Below, in pieces: positions 1 to 8,189 of a stretch of 53,496 nucleotides of DNA. The DNA lies in assembly GCA_964371945.1 (NCBI GenBank), contig CAYJPA010000035.1:1-53496 (forward strand), written 5' to 3'. Source of the DNA: CAYJPA01 sp964371945 (GTDB taxonomy: Bacteria; Chloroflexota; Chloroflexia; Thermomicrobiales; UBA6265). The translations under genes were made by a program, and so were the position numbers. The first letter of the stretch is position 1. Every line of letters begins with the position of its first letter. Under the pieces are notes generated by a model, which saw only the letters and a list, made by a program, of their open reading frames with translations, was not told where the DNA came from and did no database searches.

Positions 1-9
1 GGCCTGGTG

Positions 10-41
10 TATACTATCGTGTGGGGCCACGCTGTGGCCCC
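10..41 (+). promoter_or_regulatory. Possible -10 element and leader hairpin upstream of rpsF
   Basis: TATACT at 10-15 looks like a -10 box, and a perfect 8-bp stem (GGGGCCAC at 23-30, GTGGCCCC at 34-41, loop GCT) follows. If transcription starts near 22, the hairpin lies at the 5' end of a leader of roughly 110 bases before rpsF. It could be a leader structure for ribosomal-protein feedback. It could equally be the terminator of a gene that ends before the window. No poly-T tract follows, and the -35 region is cut off by the window edge. Confidence 0.35.
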
Positions 42-133
42 TTGTGACGTTTACCTTTCTGCCTGTTCCGTCCACGGAGAGCGCAACCTCGCGTCGGATC
101 GTGAATGGGCAAACCCTTGGGAAGGAGCCCCAG

Positions 134-823
134 TTGCGCCCAGGTACTATCCGTGTCCGTCAATACGAGCTTATGACGATCATCAGTCCAGACGTTGCCG
201 AAGAAGAGCTGCAGGGCACAATCGACAACATTACGTCGATCGTCACCAACGCCGGTGGCGCCGTGACGTTGATTAATCGCGAAGCGCCATGGGGACGCCG
301 GCGGCTTTCCTATCCGATCCGGCACACCGGCCGCGACGTTCGCGATGGCTTTTATGCGCTTTTTTATGTCGAGATCGACGCCGCCAAATTGATCGAAGTC
401 GAGCGCGACATCAAGCTCACCGACTCGATCATGCGATACCTTGTGACACAACAAGTCGCACCGGCTATGATTCCCGCATCTGAGCTCGAGGCCGCCGCCG
501 CGGCAGAAGCCGCCGCCGATGCCCAGGAGGCAGAAGTCGAGGCCGCTATGGAAGCAGCAGCCGCCGCGGCGGCCGCTCCGCCGCCCGTGGTCGCACCGGC
601 CGCCCCAGTGGCGGAAGCCGATGAGACTGTCGCAGCAACCGAATCGGAGGCTGACGACGTGGTTGAAGAGACAGTCGCCGCGACGGCGCCAGAGGCAACA
701 GGGGGCGTTGACGACCCTGGATCCGAAGTCGGGCCAGAGGCAGAAGCGACTGAAGAGACATCGAGCGAAGAGACATCATCGGCCGATGACGACGCCGGAG
801 ATGATTCCGGTGACAAGAGCTAG
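134..823 (+). CDS. rpsF: Small ribosomal subunit protein bS6, long acidic tail
   Basis: This is bS6, which pairs with bS18 in the platform of the 30S subunit. The N-terminal ~105 residues hold the family pattern: RQYELMTIISPD near the start, the GRRRLSYPIR segment and a DAAKLIEVERDIKL helix. The start is inferred to be TTG at 134, because GGAG at 124-127 sits 6 bases upstream and this start keeps the conserved RQYELM strand; the ATG at 173 would delete it. The protein is about 229 residues against ~95-100 for a minimal bS6. The extra ~115 residues are Ala/Glu/Asp-rich, first alanine-rich and then strongly acidic, and are probably disordered. ssb follows 8 bases after the stop, as in the usual rpsF-ssb-rpsR operon, but rpsR does not follow here. 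Confidence 0.9.
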   Translation: MRPGTIRVRQYELMTIISPDVAEEELQGTIDNITSIVTNAGGAVTLINREAPWGRRRLSYPIRHTGRDVRDGFYALFYVEIDAAKLIEVERDIKLTDSIMRYLVTQQVAPAMIPASELEAAAAAEAAADAQEAEVEAAMEAAAAAAAAPPPVVAPAAPVAEADETVAATESEADDVVEETVAATAPEATGGVDDPGSEVGPEAEATEETSSEETSSADDDAGDDSGDKS

Positions 824-831
824 GAAGAACG

Positions 832-1272
832 ATGGCAAGTCTCGCCAAGGTAACGTTGATTGGGAATCTTGGGCGTGATCCTGAAACTCGCTATACGCCC
901 AGTGGTGTGATGAACGTTCAATTCTCAGTCGCGTCTTCTCGCAGGTGGACGGATCAGAACGGTCAACAGCAGGAGCGGACGACGTGGTTTCGCGTGACCG
1001 CATGGCGAAAGCTTGCTGAGATTCTTGACCAGCTGACCCAAAACGGTGCGTTGGTGAAGGGCAAACAGGTCTACGTGTACGGAAACATCGAGGCCCGTGA
1101 GTATCAGGATCAGCAAGGTCAGATGAGGACGTCTCTTGACGTGACCGCGGACGACTTTCAGCTCCTTGGGAGCCGGTCGGATGGAGAGGGCACTTTTCAA
1201 CGATCGCCGGGGGGTTCGCGTCCGGACGAGGCCGATTCTGGAGCTCGTGACTTCGACGATGTTCCGTTCTAG
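832..1272 (+). CDS. ssb: Single-stranded DNA-binding protein
   Basis: This encodes the OB-fold protein that coats single-stranded DNA in replication, repair and recombination. The 146-residue product begins MASLAKVTLIGNLGRDPETR, the standard SSB start. It contains the TTWFRVTAWRKLAEI core strand and the VYGNIEAREYQDQQGQ segment. It ends in an acidic tip, DFDDVPF, the conserved C-terminal peptide that docks partner proteins. A GGAAGA-type ribosome site precedes the ATG, and the gene lies 8 bases after rpsF, so the two are almost certainly co-transcribed. A strong hairpin about 50 bases after the stop probably ends the operon. Confidence 0.95.
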   Translation: MASLAKVTLIGNLGRDPETRYTPSGVMNVQFSVASSRRWTDQNGQQQERTTWFRVTAWRKLAEILDQLTQNGALVKGKQVYVYGNIEAREYQDQQGQMRTSLDVTADDFQLLGSRSDGEGTFQRSPGGSRPDEADSGARDFDDVPF

Positions 1273-1321
1273 CATGAAAATCTAGCCGTGACGGGCGCCT
1301 CCGAAATCATGGATTGTGGTT

Positions 1322-1353
1322 CGACGATTGGTTGGTAACACTCCCAATCGTCG
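1322..1353 (+). terminator. Terminator-like hairpin after ssb
   Basis: A perfect 10-bp inverted repeat (CGACGATTGG at 1322-1331, CCAATCGTCG at 1344-1353) has a 12-base loop. It is followed only by TTCT rather than a full U-tract, so it may be a weak intrinsic terminator or an mRNA-stabilising hairpin. The rest of the 185-base gap up to 1457 shows nothing I recognise. Confidence 0.5.
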
Positions 1354-1457
1354 TTCTAGCGCCTGAGATCGCACGGATTTCATTCGATATGAGACGCTGA
1401 CAGGGCCATACTGATCAAGTCGGGACGGCCGCCAGGAAACGCAAGGGACCAAGACCC

Positions 1458-3119
1458 ATGCCCCCAAAACGACGCGACACACTGCCGAAATCTCGTCGCC
1501 GGGTACCGGGACAGGCGCCGATAGCTTCCGCCGTTCCTCGACGCATTTCACGTCGAGAACGAGAGGAACGCAGGCGCCGGCAGCTTTATTTCGGCATCGG
1601 AATTGCCGGGGCGCTCATCGTGCTGGTGTTGGCCGTCTCTGCCGTCAACGAGTATTGGATCAAACCCCGCCACGTTCTTGCCAGCGTCGACGGCACTGAG
1701 ATCCGGCGGCGGGACTATTGGAAGTACCGCGCGGTCGATCTCGCCAACCAGGCGAGTCAATATGCGTCAATCGCGCAATCGTCGTTTGTCACCGCCGAGC
1801 AAGCCCAGCAGTACTCGACGTTGGCGCAACAAACATCGGCGGAGATCGACAGTGTTTGGGGCTCAACGAGTCTGGACGAAAGCACCCTACAAAAGATGAT
1901 CGACGATCAGGTCTATCTCCAAAGTCTCGACGATTTCGGGATCATGATCACCGATCAAGATGTCCAGGACTACATCGATCAGCAGTTCCAGCCGGCCGAG
2001 GCTCCGATCTTCACGCCCACTCCAACACCGACGCTGATTCCCGAGCGCGCCGCTTGGGTAACTCAGACAGCCGTCGCCGCGGCTCAAGCAGAGGCGACGC
2101 CGATTCCTGAAGAGGCATCTCCGGCCGCGGGCTCCCCCGAATCGGGCTCGCCCTTGGCGGCGACCCCGGTTGACGACAAGTCGATCGGCTTGCCTGAGGC
2201 CGCTACTCCCATTGCCGGTTCGCCGCGGGCATCGCCAGTTGCATCGAGCTCAAGTGAACCGTCGACGCCGTTTGCTTCTCCAATCGCCGCGTCACCCATG
2301 TCGTCGTCACCAGTCGCGGCGTCGCCGGTCCCCGGAACACCGGCAGCTTCGCCGGAAGTCACAATGGAAGTCAGTCCGACGCCAAATCAAGAGCAGGCCC
2401 GGCAGACCGCGACCGCGAACTTCGAGGCTTACAAGGACGCTATCTTCGATCGGACCCATCTTTCTCGATCCGATTACATCCGGTTGATCGTCAAACCCGC
2501 GATCGCGCGCGAACGGATCAACCAGCAGTTGACGGGGAGCGCCGGGCAAAGCGCCGAACAGGTTCAGGCGTCCCATATCCTGGTCGACACGAAGGATCTC
2601 GCTGATTCCATCTATCAACAGGTCACTCACGAGGGCGCGGATTTCGCTCAGATTGCGAAGGATCAATCGGTCGACTCGGGCACCGCGCCGAACGGCGGCG
2701 ATCTTGGTTGGTTCACCAAAGGTCAGATGGTCGACGCCTTCGAAGAAGCAGCGTTCAACACGCCTCCTGGTCAGATCAGCCAGCCGGTTCAAACGGAGTT
2801 TGGCTGGCACATCATCAAGGTCGTCGATCATGTCTCGGACCGGGCGATGACCGATGAACAAATCAACCAGGTGAAAACCGCGGCGACAGACGACTGGCTT
2901 GCCGGACGTAAAGCTGAGCTCGACATTGAGTCCGAGATCAAGCCGACGCCGACTCCAAGCGGGCCGGAGAACTTCGTTCCGCCGCCGGATGCGCCACCGA
3001 CCCCGACACCGACGGCGGAGGTTTTCGAGCCGACGCCGCTCGCGTCACCAGGCACTGGAAACGCAACGCCGATCGGAAGCCCGGCAGCCAGCCCGATTGC
3101 TTCGCCCGTGGGCTCCTAG
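1458..3119 (+). CDS. Membrane-anchored PpiC/SurA-type peptidyl-prolyl isomerase
   Basis: This is probably an extracytoplasmic foldase tethered by its N-terminus. Residues 1-42 are strongly basic, residues 43-63 form one hydrophobic helix, and the remainder should lie outside the membrane. A SurA-N-like helical part (about 70-180 and 320-360) is split by a low-complexity insert of about 120 residues (185-305) made of SP, TP and AASP repeats. A parvulin rotamase domain follows at about 369-462, with ASHILVDTKD at its start, the NGGDLGWFTKGQMV motif and FGWHIIKVVDH at its end. The tail from about 490 is again Pro/Thr/Ser-rich. The low-complexity stretches are probably disordered, wall-spanning linkers. 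The domain call is firm; clients are unknown. Confidence 0.88.
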   Translation: MPPKRRDTLPKSRRRVPGQAPIASAVPRRISRREREERRRRQLYFGIGIAGALIVLVLAVSAVNEYWIKPRHVLASVDGTEIRRRDYWKYRAVDLANQASQYASIAQSSFVTAEQAQQYSTLAQQTSAEIDSVWGSTSLDESTLQKMIDDQVYLQSLDDFGIMITDQDVQDYIDQQFQPAEAPIFTPTPTPTLIPERAAWVTQTAVAAAQAEATPIPEEASPAAGSPESGSPLAATPVDDKSIGLPEAATPIAGSPRASPVASSSSEPSTPFASPIAASPMSSSPVAASPVPGTPAASPEVTMEVSPTPNQEQARQTATANFEAYKDAIFDRTHLSRSDYIRLIVKPAIARERINQQLTGSAGQSAEQVQASHILVDTKDLADSIYQQVTHEGADFAQIAKDQSVDSGTAPNGGDLGWFTKGQMVDAFEEAAFNTPPGQISQPVQTEFGWHIIKVVDHVSDRAMTDEQINQVKTAATDDWLAGRKAELDIESEIKPTPTPSGPENFVPPPDAPPTPTPTAEVFEPTPLASPGTGNATPIGSPAASPIASPVGS

Positions 3120-3129
3120 CCAGGCGGTC

Positions 3130-3172
3130 GCCCTGCATGTGGTGCGTGGTATCCTCGCACCACATATAGGGC
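3130..3172 (+). terminator. Strong hairpin between the foldase gene and the next gene
   Basis: A 9-bp perfect stem (TGTGGTGCG at 3138-3146, CGCACCACA at 3156-3164) with a 9-base loop is flanked by a second, outer 5-bp match (GCCCT at 3130-3134, AGGGC at 3168-3172). It starts 10 bases after the foldase stop. There is no U-tract, but its position and stability suggest a transcription terminator. Confidence 0.5.
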
Positions 3173-3208
3173 AGTCGTTCGATACGTTCCGTCGCAAAGA
3201 GGACCCCG

Positions 3209-4102
3209 ATGACTCACCGCGATCGATCCGGGCAGGATCGAGGAAGCGAAAGCGAACCGCGACGAGATTCGCGCGATGGCGATCGCGTTCAAGGCACGGC
3301 GCCACGGCGAGCGCGCCAGTCTTCATTCGAAGAGGAATCGACCGATCTCCCGAACTGGTCAAATCAACCTTCACGCGGAGCCAGCCACGAGCAAAGTGAG
3401 CGCGGGACCGCCCCAAGCTCTCGGAGTCCCACACCACCTCGCGAGCCGACGGTAACGAGCCGACGGGAGCCGATTCCTCAGCTCGGAGACGCGTTACGTC
3501 GACCACGACGAGGCACGGCGCTTGATCCTGACGATGAATCGCCCGCGTCGACACGAGATCCATACGATCGGCTTCGACGAGTCGCCTCGAAACCCCCGCG
3601 TCCCGTTGCATTCGACGACGAGGCCGATCTCGAGCGTAGTTACGCCGGCAGCTACGACGACGAACCGTATGAACAAACGCCGCGGCCGCGACCTCGACGA
3701 CGGGCGGTTGGTCCGGCTCCAGATCGAACCTATCGCCCACCCGCGACGCAGCAGTTGGGTGGGATGATTGCGGCAGCTGCTCCACAGACCAGATTTGTTG
3801 CGGCCATTGCCGGCATTTCCGTCGTCAGCATCGTCTTTATGGCCGCAACCGTCGCCGGACGCCGAAGCTCCCTTCCAAATTGGATGTCGATCCATCTGAA
3901 TGCCGAGGGCAAACCCGATCTCTGGGGTTCGCAGGACACGCTTTGGCGAATCCCGCTGATGGTTGTGATGCTGACGATAATGAGCGGGGCCGTCGCGTGG
4001 TATGCGGGTCGCAGCGATTCGTTCGCAACCCGGTTCGCCGTCGGGTCGGTCGTTCTGATTCATGCCTTGAGCTGGATTGCCCTCGTCAGTCTCGCCTGGT
4101 AG
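3209..4102 (+). CDS. Membrane protein with long disordered N-terminus and DUF1648-like C-terminus
   Basis: The 297-residue product has two parts. Residues 1-190 are Arg/Ser/Asp/Pro-rich without hydrophobic segments and should be disordered in the cytoplasm. Residues ~195-297 hold three hydrophobic helices (about 197-216, 247-265 and 276-295). Between the first two is LPNWMSIHLNAEGKPDLWGS, which resembles the short DUF1648 pattern (Pro, His, Asn, Gly, Pro-Asp, Trp-Gly) of small membrane proteins. The DUF1648 link is inference from that pattern; the function is unknown. The start is the ATG after GAGGACCCCG. The gene stands alone between two gene groups on the same strand. Confidence 0.65.
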   Translation: MTHRDRSGQDRGSESEPRRDSRDGDRVQGTAPRRARQSSFEEESTDLPNWSNQPSRGASHEQSERGTAPSSRSPTPPREPTVTSRREPIPQLGDALRRPRRGTALDPDDESPASTRDPYDRLRRVASKPPRPVAFDDEADLERSYAGSYDDEPYEQTPRPRPRRRAVGPAPDRTYRPPATQQLGGMIAAAAPQTRFVAAIAGISVVSIVFMAATVAGRRSSLPNWMSIHLNAEGKPDLWGSQDTLWRIPLMVVMLTIMSGAVAWYAGRSDSFATRFAVGSVVLIHALSWIALVSLAW

Positions 4103-4254
4103 CTCCTCTTGCCACGAAATCTTTGATGTGCCCTGATGCTGGTGGAGGTTTCCATCCGCTTGCGGGATAATCCACGCTGAATTCGCTTGCAGGGAAACCG
4201 TGTGCCCGATTCCGCGGAACTTCCGGCGGGATGAAGCGAGGCGGACGAGGAACA

Positions 4255-4923
4255 ATGGCCAACCTAATTACAATCGGCCGCTTGTTTCTGCTGTTCGTGG
4301 CCATTGCACTCATCTACTTCGGCAATGTGACCGTGATCACGCTCATGATGCCGGCGATCGCCTTCGTGATCGCACTCGATGGTCTCGACGGTTGGGTCGC
4401 GCGCCGCCGGAGGTCTACGTCGCAGTTTGGCGCCGTGTTCGACATCGCTGGGGACAGGGTTGTCGAGAACGGTCTTTGGGTTGTTTTCGCGCATCTTCAG
4501 CTAGTGCCGGTTTGGGTCCCGCTGCTCGTGTTGACGAGGGGGTTCATCGTCGACAGCGTGCGAGCCGTCTCCTACGCCGAAGGAATGACCGCGTTCGGCG
4601 AAAAAAACATGATGCGATCCGATATCACACGCTGGTTGACGGCCGGCCGGTTCATGCGAAATCTGTACGGATATGCAAAAGCGCTTGGGTTCGTTTTTCT
4701 CACGGGGCTCGAGGGTTACCGTCACCACGAGCGTACGGACGCGTTCTTGTTCAACCTCTACGATGTCGACTTCTTTCGCTTTTGTGGTTGGGTATGTGTT
4801 TGGGGAGCGGTTGCGCTGACGGTTATCCGCGGACTCCCGGTGATTTACGATGCGGCCGCCTCTTGGAGCACAAAACCCGTTCTGAACGGCAAGATCGACC
4901 CGATTACCCGGAAACCCGAATAG
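4255..4923 (+). CDS. CDP-alcohol phosphatidyltransferase family protein
   Basis: This integral membrane enzyme transfers a phosphatidyl or phospho-alcohol group from a CDP-linked donor to an alcohol (glycerol-phosphate, inositol-phosphate or similar). Residues 42-67 match the complete family signature D-x2-DG-x2-AR-x8-G-x3-D-x3-D without a mismatch, so the metal-binding and catalytic aspartates are intact. Several hydrophobic helices fit the six-helix family fold. I chose ATG at 4255, with GAGG just upstream, over the in-frame ATG at 4231. The next gene in the same direction encodes an LpxL/PatA-like acyltransferase. That pairing recalls the actinobacterial phosphatidylinositol-mannoside locus, so PI-phosphate synthase or PgsA-like activity is possible. 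The alcohol acceptor cannot be read from the sequence. Confidence 0.85.
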   Translation: MANLITIGRLFLLFVAIALIYFGNVTVITLMMPAIAFVIALDGLDGWVARRRRSTSQFGAVFDIAGDRVVENGLWVVFAHLQLVPVWVPLLVLTRGFIVDSVRAVSYAEGMTAFGEKNMMRSDITRWLTAGRFMRNLYGYAKALGFVFLTGLEGYRHHERTDAFLFNLYDVDFFRFCGWVCVWGAVALTVIRGLPVIYDAAASWSTKPVLNGKIDPITRKPE

Positions 4924-5065
4924 CTGCGTTACGCGGGTCCGATTGGAACCCGAATTGGAGCCGATTTGGCCAGACGTCCCAAGGCGAATAGTCCTATAGT
5001 TTGCCTCTAGTTGACCGCTACGCCACGGCGCGTGGCGAATGGGTTTATCAGGAGCCATATGAGCA

Positions 5066-6175
5066 TTGGTTGCAACGTCTTCGGCGCCCGTTGAGCTGGA
5101 TGGCGTTCGCCCTCGTTCGATCGAGGTCCGAACAAGGGAGCGCGTTATCGGGAACGGCAACGGTGCAAAGTTCCAAAAAGAAGAGCGAAGAGAGCTCAGA
5201 TATCTGCTGAGCATTGCCTGCGCGATCGTCGCCTCCTGGCTCACCAGGTTGACGCCCAGCAGGCTCCGCTATCCGATCGCCGACAGATGGGGAGATCTCT
5301 TCTACCATCTGTCGCCCACCTATCGCGACAACGTCCGGGCCAATATCGAACAGGTCCTGGGACCTTCCGCGACGCACGAGGAGATCGATCTCGCGGCACG
5401 GAAGATTTTTCGGGCAAGCGCGCGCGATTTCACGGATCTCCTCTTGGTTCCGCACAAAGGAAACGGACAAATGAGCCGCGAGACGCTCGTTACTCGCGGG
5501 AACTACGGCATGATCGACGAGGCACTGGCCGATGGCCGCGGCGCGTTGATCCTCACCGGCCATGTGGGCGCCTTTGATCTCATGGGACAGGTGTTGCACG
5601 AACGCGGCTACAAGCTGACCGTGGTGACGGCCCGTACGACCGCGCGATTCTTGTTCGACGCGGTGACCTATCTTCGGCGGGCGCGCGGTATGGAGCTCGT
5701 CGAAGCCACGCCGTCGGGCGTCCGGCGAGCGATCCAGGCCGTTCGGCGCGGTGAGTGCGCGGTCTTTGTGTCAGACCGAGATTTCCTGCAGAGCGGGCGG
5801 CCGGTGACCTTCTTTGGGCGGGAAACCACCTTGCCGCCGGGGGTCGTGCGAATCGCGAGAGAATCCGGCGCAACCATCGTCCCCGTGTTCGGGGAGCGCG
5901 TACCAACCGGTCACGCGATCGGGATCGAGCCCGGTTTCAAAGTTGAGAAAACCCACAACATCGAAGACGATATCTCGATTGGACTTCGAAAGGTAGCCGG
6001 TACGCTTGAGCGCGCGATCGGCGCTCATCCCGATCAATGGGTCATGTTCCAGCGAGTTTGGCCATTGGAACCTGTCGCCCCAGTCCGCGTCTTTCCGGTC
6101 GGCTCTCCCCTCGAGAGCGAGATTTTGGAGCGGGTCGGCGACGCACTGCCCGGCCGCCGCCATCTGAGCCACTAA
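5066..6175 (+). CDS. LpxL/HtrB-type lipid acyltransferase (PatA-like)
   Basis: This is a membrane-associated acyltransferase of the lauroyl/myristoyl and PIM-acyltransferase group. A hydrophobic helix lies near residues 46-60. The catalytic H-x4-D motif is in LTGHVGAFD (H166, D171). Further family blocks are VVTARTTARFLFD, the VSDRDF segment, FFGRETTLPPGVVRIA and GATIVPVFGER. The track-independent start is uncertain: TTG at 5066 is used because the nearby ATG at 5059 is out of frame, and the domain itself begins only near residue 40. The preceding gene is a CDP-alcohol phosphatidyltransferase, so the product probably acylates a phosphoglycolipid. The last 134 bases overlap the end of the convergent rimO gene. 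Confidence 0.82.
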   Translation: MVATSSAPVELDGVRPRSIEVRTRERVIGNGNGAKFQKEERRELRYLLSIACAIVASWLTRLTPSRLRYPIADRWGDLFYHLSPTYRDNVRANIEQVLGPSATHEEIDLAARKIFRASARDFTDLLLVPHKGNGQMSRETLVTRGNYGMIDEALADGRGALILTGHVGAFDLMGQVLHERGYKLTVVTARTTARFLFDAVTYLRRARGMELVEATPSGVRRAIQAVRRGECAVFVSDRDFLQSGRPVTFFGRETTLPPGVVRIARESGATIVPVFGERVPTGHAIGIEPGFKVEKTHNIEDDISIGLRKVAGTLERAIGAHPDQWVMFQRVWPLEPVAPVRVFPVGSPLESEILERVGDALPGRRHLSH

Positions 6176-7538
6176 GCGACGCGACAGGCGAGATACCTGG
6201 AACCGTTCCCCACAGGTCGTACGGCATCGCATCGGTGATCTCGACATCGACCAGTTGACCGACTGGCAGCGAACCCGGAATAAAGACGAGCCCGTCGACC
6301 TCAGGCGCGTGCCGTCGCGCGCGGCCGACGGTGATCGGCTCGGACCGGCCGAACTGATCCTCGGACTCGCCGATCGCCTCGACCAGCACCTGCATCGTCG
6401 TGCCGACCAAACAGCGGTTTCGACGCATCGAGATCCCCTGTTGGAGCTCCATTACCGCGTTCCGGCGCTCAACCGCGATCTCATGGGGGACCGGGTTGCC
6501 AAGTTCGACTGCTTTTGTTCCCGGCTCCGGGGAATAGGTGAAGACACCGACGTGATCGAATTCCATGTCGCCGGCGAAGTCGAGCAGTTTCTTGAACCGC
6601 GCGTCCGTTTCACCGGGGTAGCCAACAATAAATGTCGTCCGCATGACCAAGTCGTCGAGTTTGGAACGCGCGTGATCGATTAGCCGGTGCGTCATCTCAG
6701 GATCGGACGGCCGGTTCATCGAGCGGAGCACATCACGGTCGGCATGCTGGAGCGGCATGTCGAGATACGGCAAGAGCGCGTCATGCTCGGCCATCACATC
6801 GACCATCCGCAAGGTCAACGGACTCGGGTAGATGTAGAGCATCCGCAACCAGGGCAGATTCGGCACCTGCTCGACGATCATCTGCATCAAGCTCGGCAGG
6901 CCATGTTTCATACCGAGATCCGCGCCATAGCGGATGGTGTCCTGGGCGACCAGAACGATCTCCTTTGTTCCGCCGGCGACGAGATCGACGATCTCTTGGA
7001 TGATATGCAACGGGCGTTTACTGATCTGCTTGCCTTTGATACTTGGGATCGTGCAGAAGTGGCAGTTGTGATCGCAGCCGTCGGCCACCTTGATGTAGGC
7101 CGACGGCCCGGCGCCGGCTCTGGTGAACGAGGTCAGCATGCCTTCGCAACCGGCGATCTCCGGCCGCGCGGCCTCCCCAAAGAGATCGCCGACGACATCG
7201 CCGATCTTGTACCACTCGCGAGTGGTCAGCACGTGATCGACGCCCGCGGGAATCAGATTGCTGTAGTTGCCAAGGGCAGGCATGCAGCCCGCGGCGATCA
7301 CCATCTGACCGTCGCGCTTGATCGAAAGCACCTCATTGATCGCGCCGACCGATTCGTCCCGTGCAGCACCGAGGAATCCGCAGGTGTTCACGATCACCAC
7401 ATCGGCCGTGTTCGGGTCGAGCGTCGCCGACATGCCGCGCTGGCGGAGGAGGTGATCCATGCCATCGGAGTCCACCCGGTTCTTGGAGCAGCCCAGGGTG
7501 ACGATGTGGAATGCGCGGGCTGGAGCGGGATCGATCAA
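6042..7538 (-). CDS. rimO: Ribosomal protein uS12 methylthiotransferase RimO
   Basis: This radical-SAM enzyme adds a methylthio group to an aspartate of ribosomal protein uS12. The N-terminal MTTase domain carries C17 (LGCSKNRVDS, the RimO version of this motif), C53 (NTCGF) and C85 (AGCMP), which bind the second Fe-S cluster. The radical-SAM cluster cysteines are C155, C159 and C162 in GCDHNCHFC. A TRAM-like C-terminal domain lies at about 380-445. Translation probably starts at TTG 7538, with AAAGGA 9 bases upstream. About 50 basic Arg/Gly-rich residues extend beyond TRAM and run into the end of the opposing acyltransferase gene. Family members normally stop near 440 residues, so this extension is unusual. 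Confidence 0.92.
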   Translation of the reverse strand: MIDPAPARAFHIVTLGCSKNRVDSDGMDHLLRQRGMSATLDPNTADVVIVNTCGFLGAARDESVGAINEVLSIKRDGQMVIAAGCMPALGNYSNLIPAGVDHVLTTREWYKIGDVVGDLFGEAARPEIAGCEGMLTSFTRAGAGPSAYIKVADGCDHNCHFCTIPSIKGKQISKRPLHIIQEIVDLVAGGTKEIVLVAQDTIRYGADLGMKHGLPSLMQMIVEQVPNLPWLRMLYIYPSPLTLRMVDVMAEHDALLPYLDMPLQHADRDVLRSMNRPSDPEMTHRLIDHARSKLDDLVMRTTFIVGYPGETDARFKKLLDFAGDMEFDHVGVFTYSPEPGTKAVELGNPVPHEIAVERRNAVMELQQGISMRRNRCLVGTTMQVLVEAIGESEDQFGRSEPITVGRARRHAPEVDGLVFIPGSLPVGQLVDVEITDAMPYDLWGTVPGISPVASLSGSDGGGRAVRRRPAPKSRSRGESRPERRGLGRQVPMAKLAGT

Positions 7539-7559
7539 AACGCAGAATCCTTTCGAGCG

Positions 7560-8051
7560 TTACCGGTAATTGATGAATTGCAGCGCGACCGCATAGTCCT
7601 CTGCTTTGAGCGCCTGGATCACGGCCTGGAGATCGTCTTTGGTTTTGGCTTGCACGCGCACCGCATCGCCCTGGATTTGCGGCATCACCTTCTTGAACTC
7701 ATCCCTTATCCGCTTGCTGATTTGTTTCGCCAAATCGTCGGGAATGCCTTGTTTCAACTTGATGGTTTGACGCATCCGTCCGCCCGATGCTTGCTCCTCT
7801 TTCTCGTAGTCGAGGATTTTGAGCGAGAGCGATCGCCGGACCATTTTCGATTCAAGCACATCGCGAATCGCCTGCAGGCTGTACTCGTTATCGGTGTTGA
7901 TCTTGATCTCTTCGCCGGTCAAGTCAATCTCGGTGCCCGAGTCCTTCAAATCGTAGCGCTGCAGGATCTCTCGCCGAGCCTGATCCAGCGCATTTTTCAT
8001 CTCTTGCTGATCAAACTTCGATACGACATCGAATGAGAATAACGCTGCCAT
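7560..8051 (-). CDS. YajQ-family nucleotide-binding protein
   Basis: The 163-residue product matches the YajQ/UPF0234 family along its whole length. It starts FSFDVVSKFDQQEMKNALDQ, continues through DLKDSGTEIDL and ends QFINYR-like. Characterised relatives bind cyclic di-GMP or nucleic acids; the role here is unknown. The start is ATG 8051, with GGAGGTGG just upstream. The longer reading frame upstream has no family similarity. The stop lies 22 bases before the rimO start on the same strand, so the two may be co-transcribed. A diguanylate cyclase is encoded elsewhere in the window, which makes a c-di-GMP effector role plausible but unproven. Confidence 0.88.
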   Translation of the reverse strand: MAALFSFDVVSKFDQQEMKNALDQARREILQRYDLKDSGTEIDLTGEEIKINTDNEYSLQAIRDVLESKMVRRSLSLKILDYEKEEQASGGRMRQTIKLKQGIPDDLAKQISKRIRDEFKKVMPQIQGDAVRVQAKTKDDLQAVIQALKAEDYAVALQFINYR

Positions 8052-8189
8052 CAGCCACCTCCGCACACTACCGGTATGCAACGCTCCATAGTAACCGATG
8101 ACCGGCGATAAGTACGGCTGGATGTGCCTCGGGGCCATTTCCATCGTATGGTTTGATCGAGTGCCACTCGTGACCCGGCCGAGAAGGTA

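Noticed and set aside
6687..8036. A 449-codon plus-strand frame antisense to rimO and the YajQ-family gene
   Set aside because: It mirrors the codon pattern of two well-matched genes on the other strand, and its translation has no family motif.
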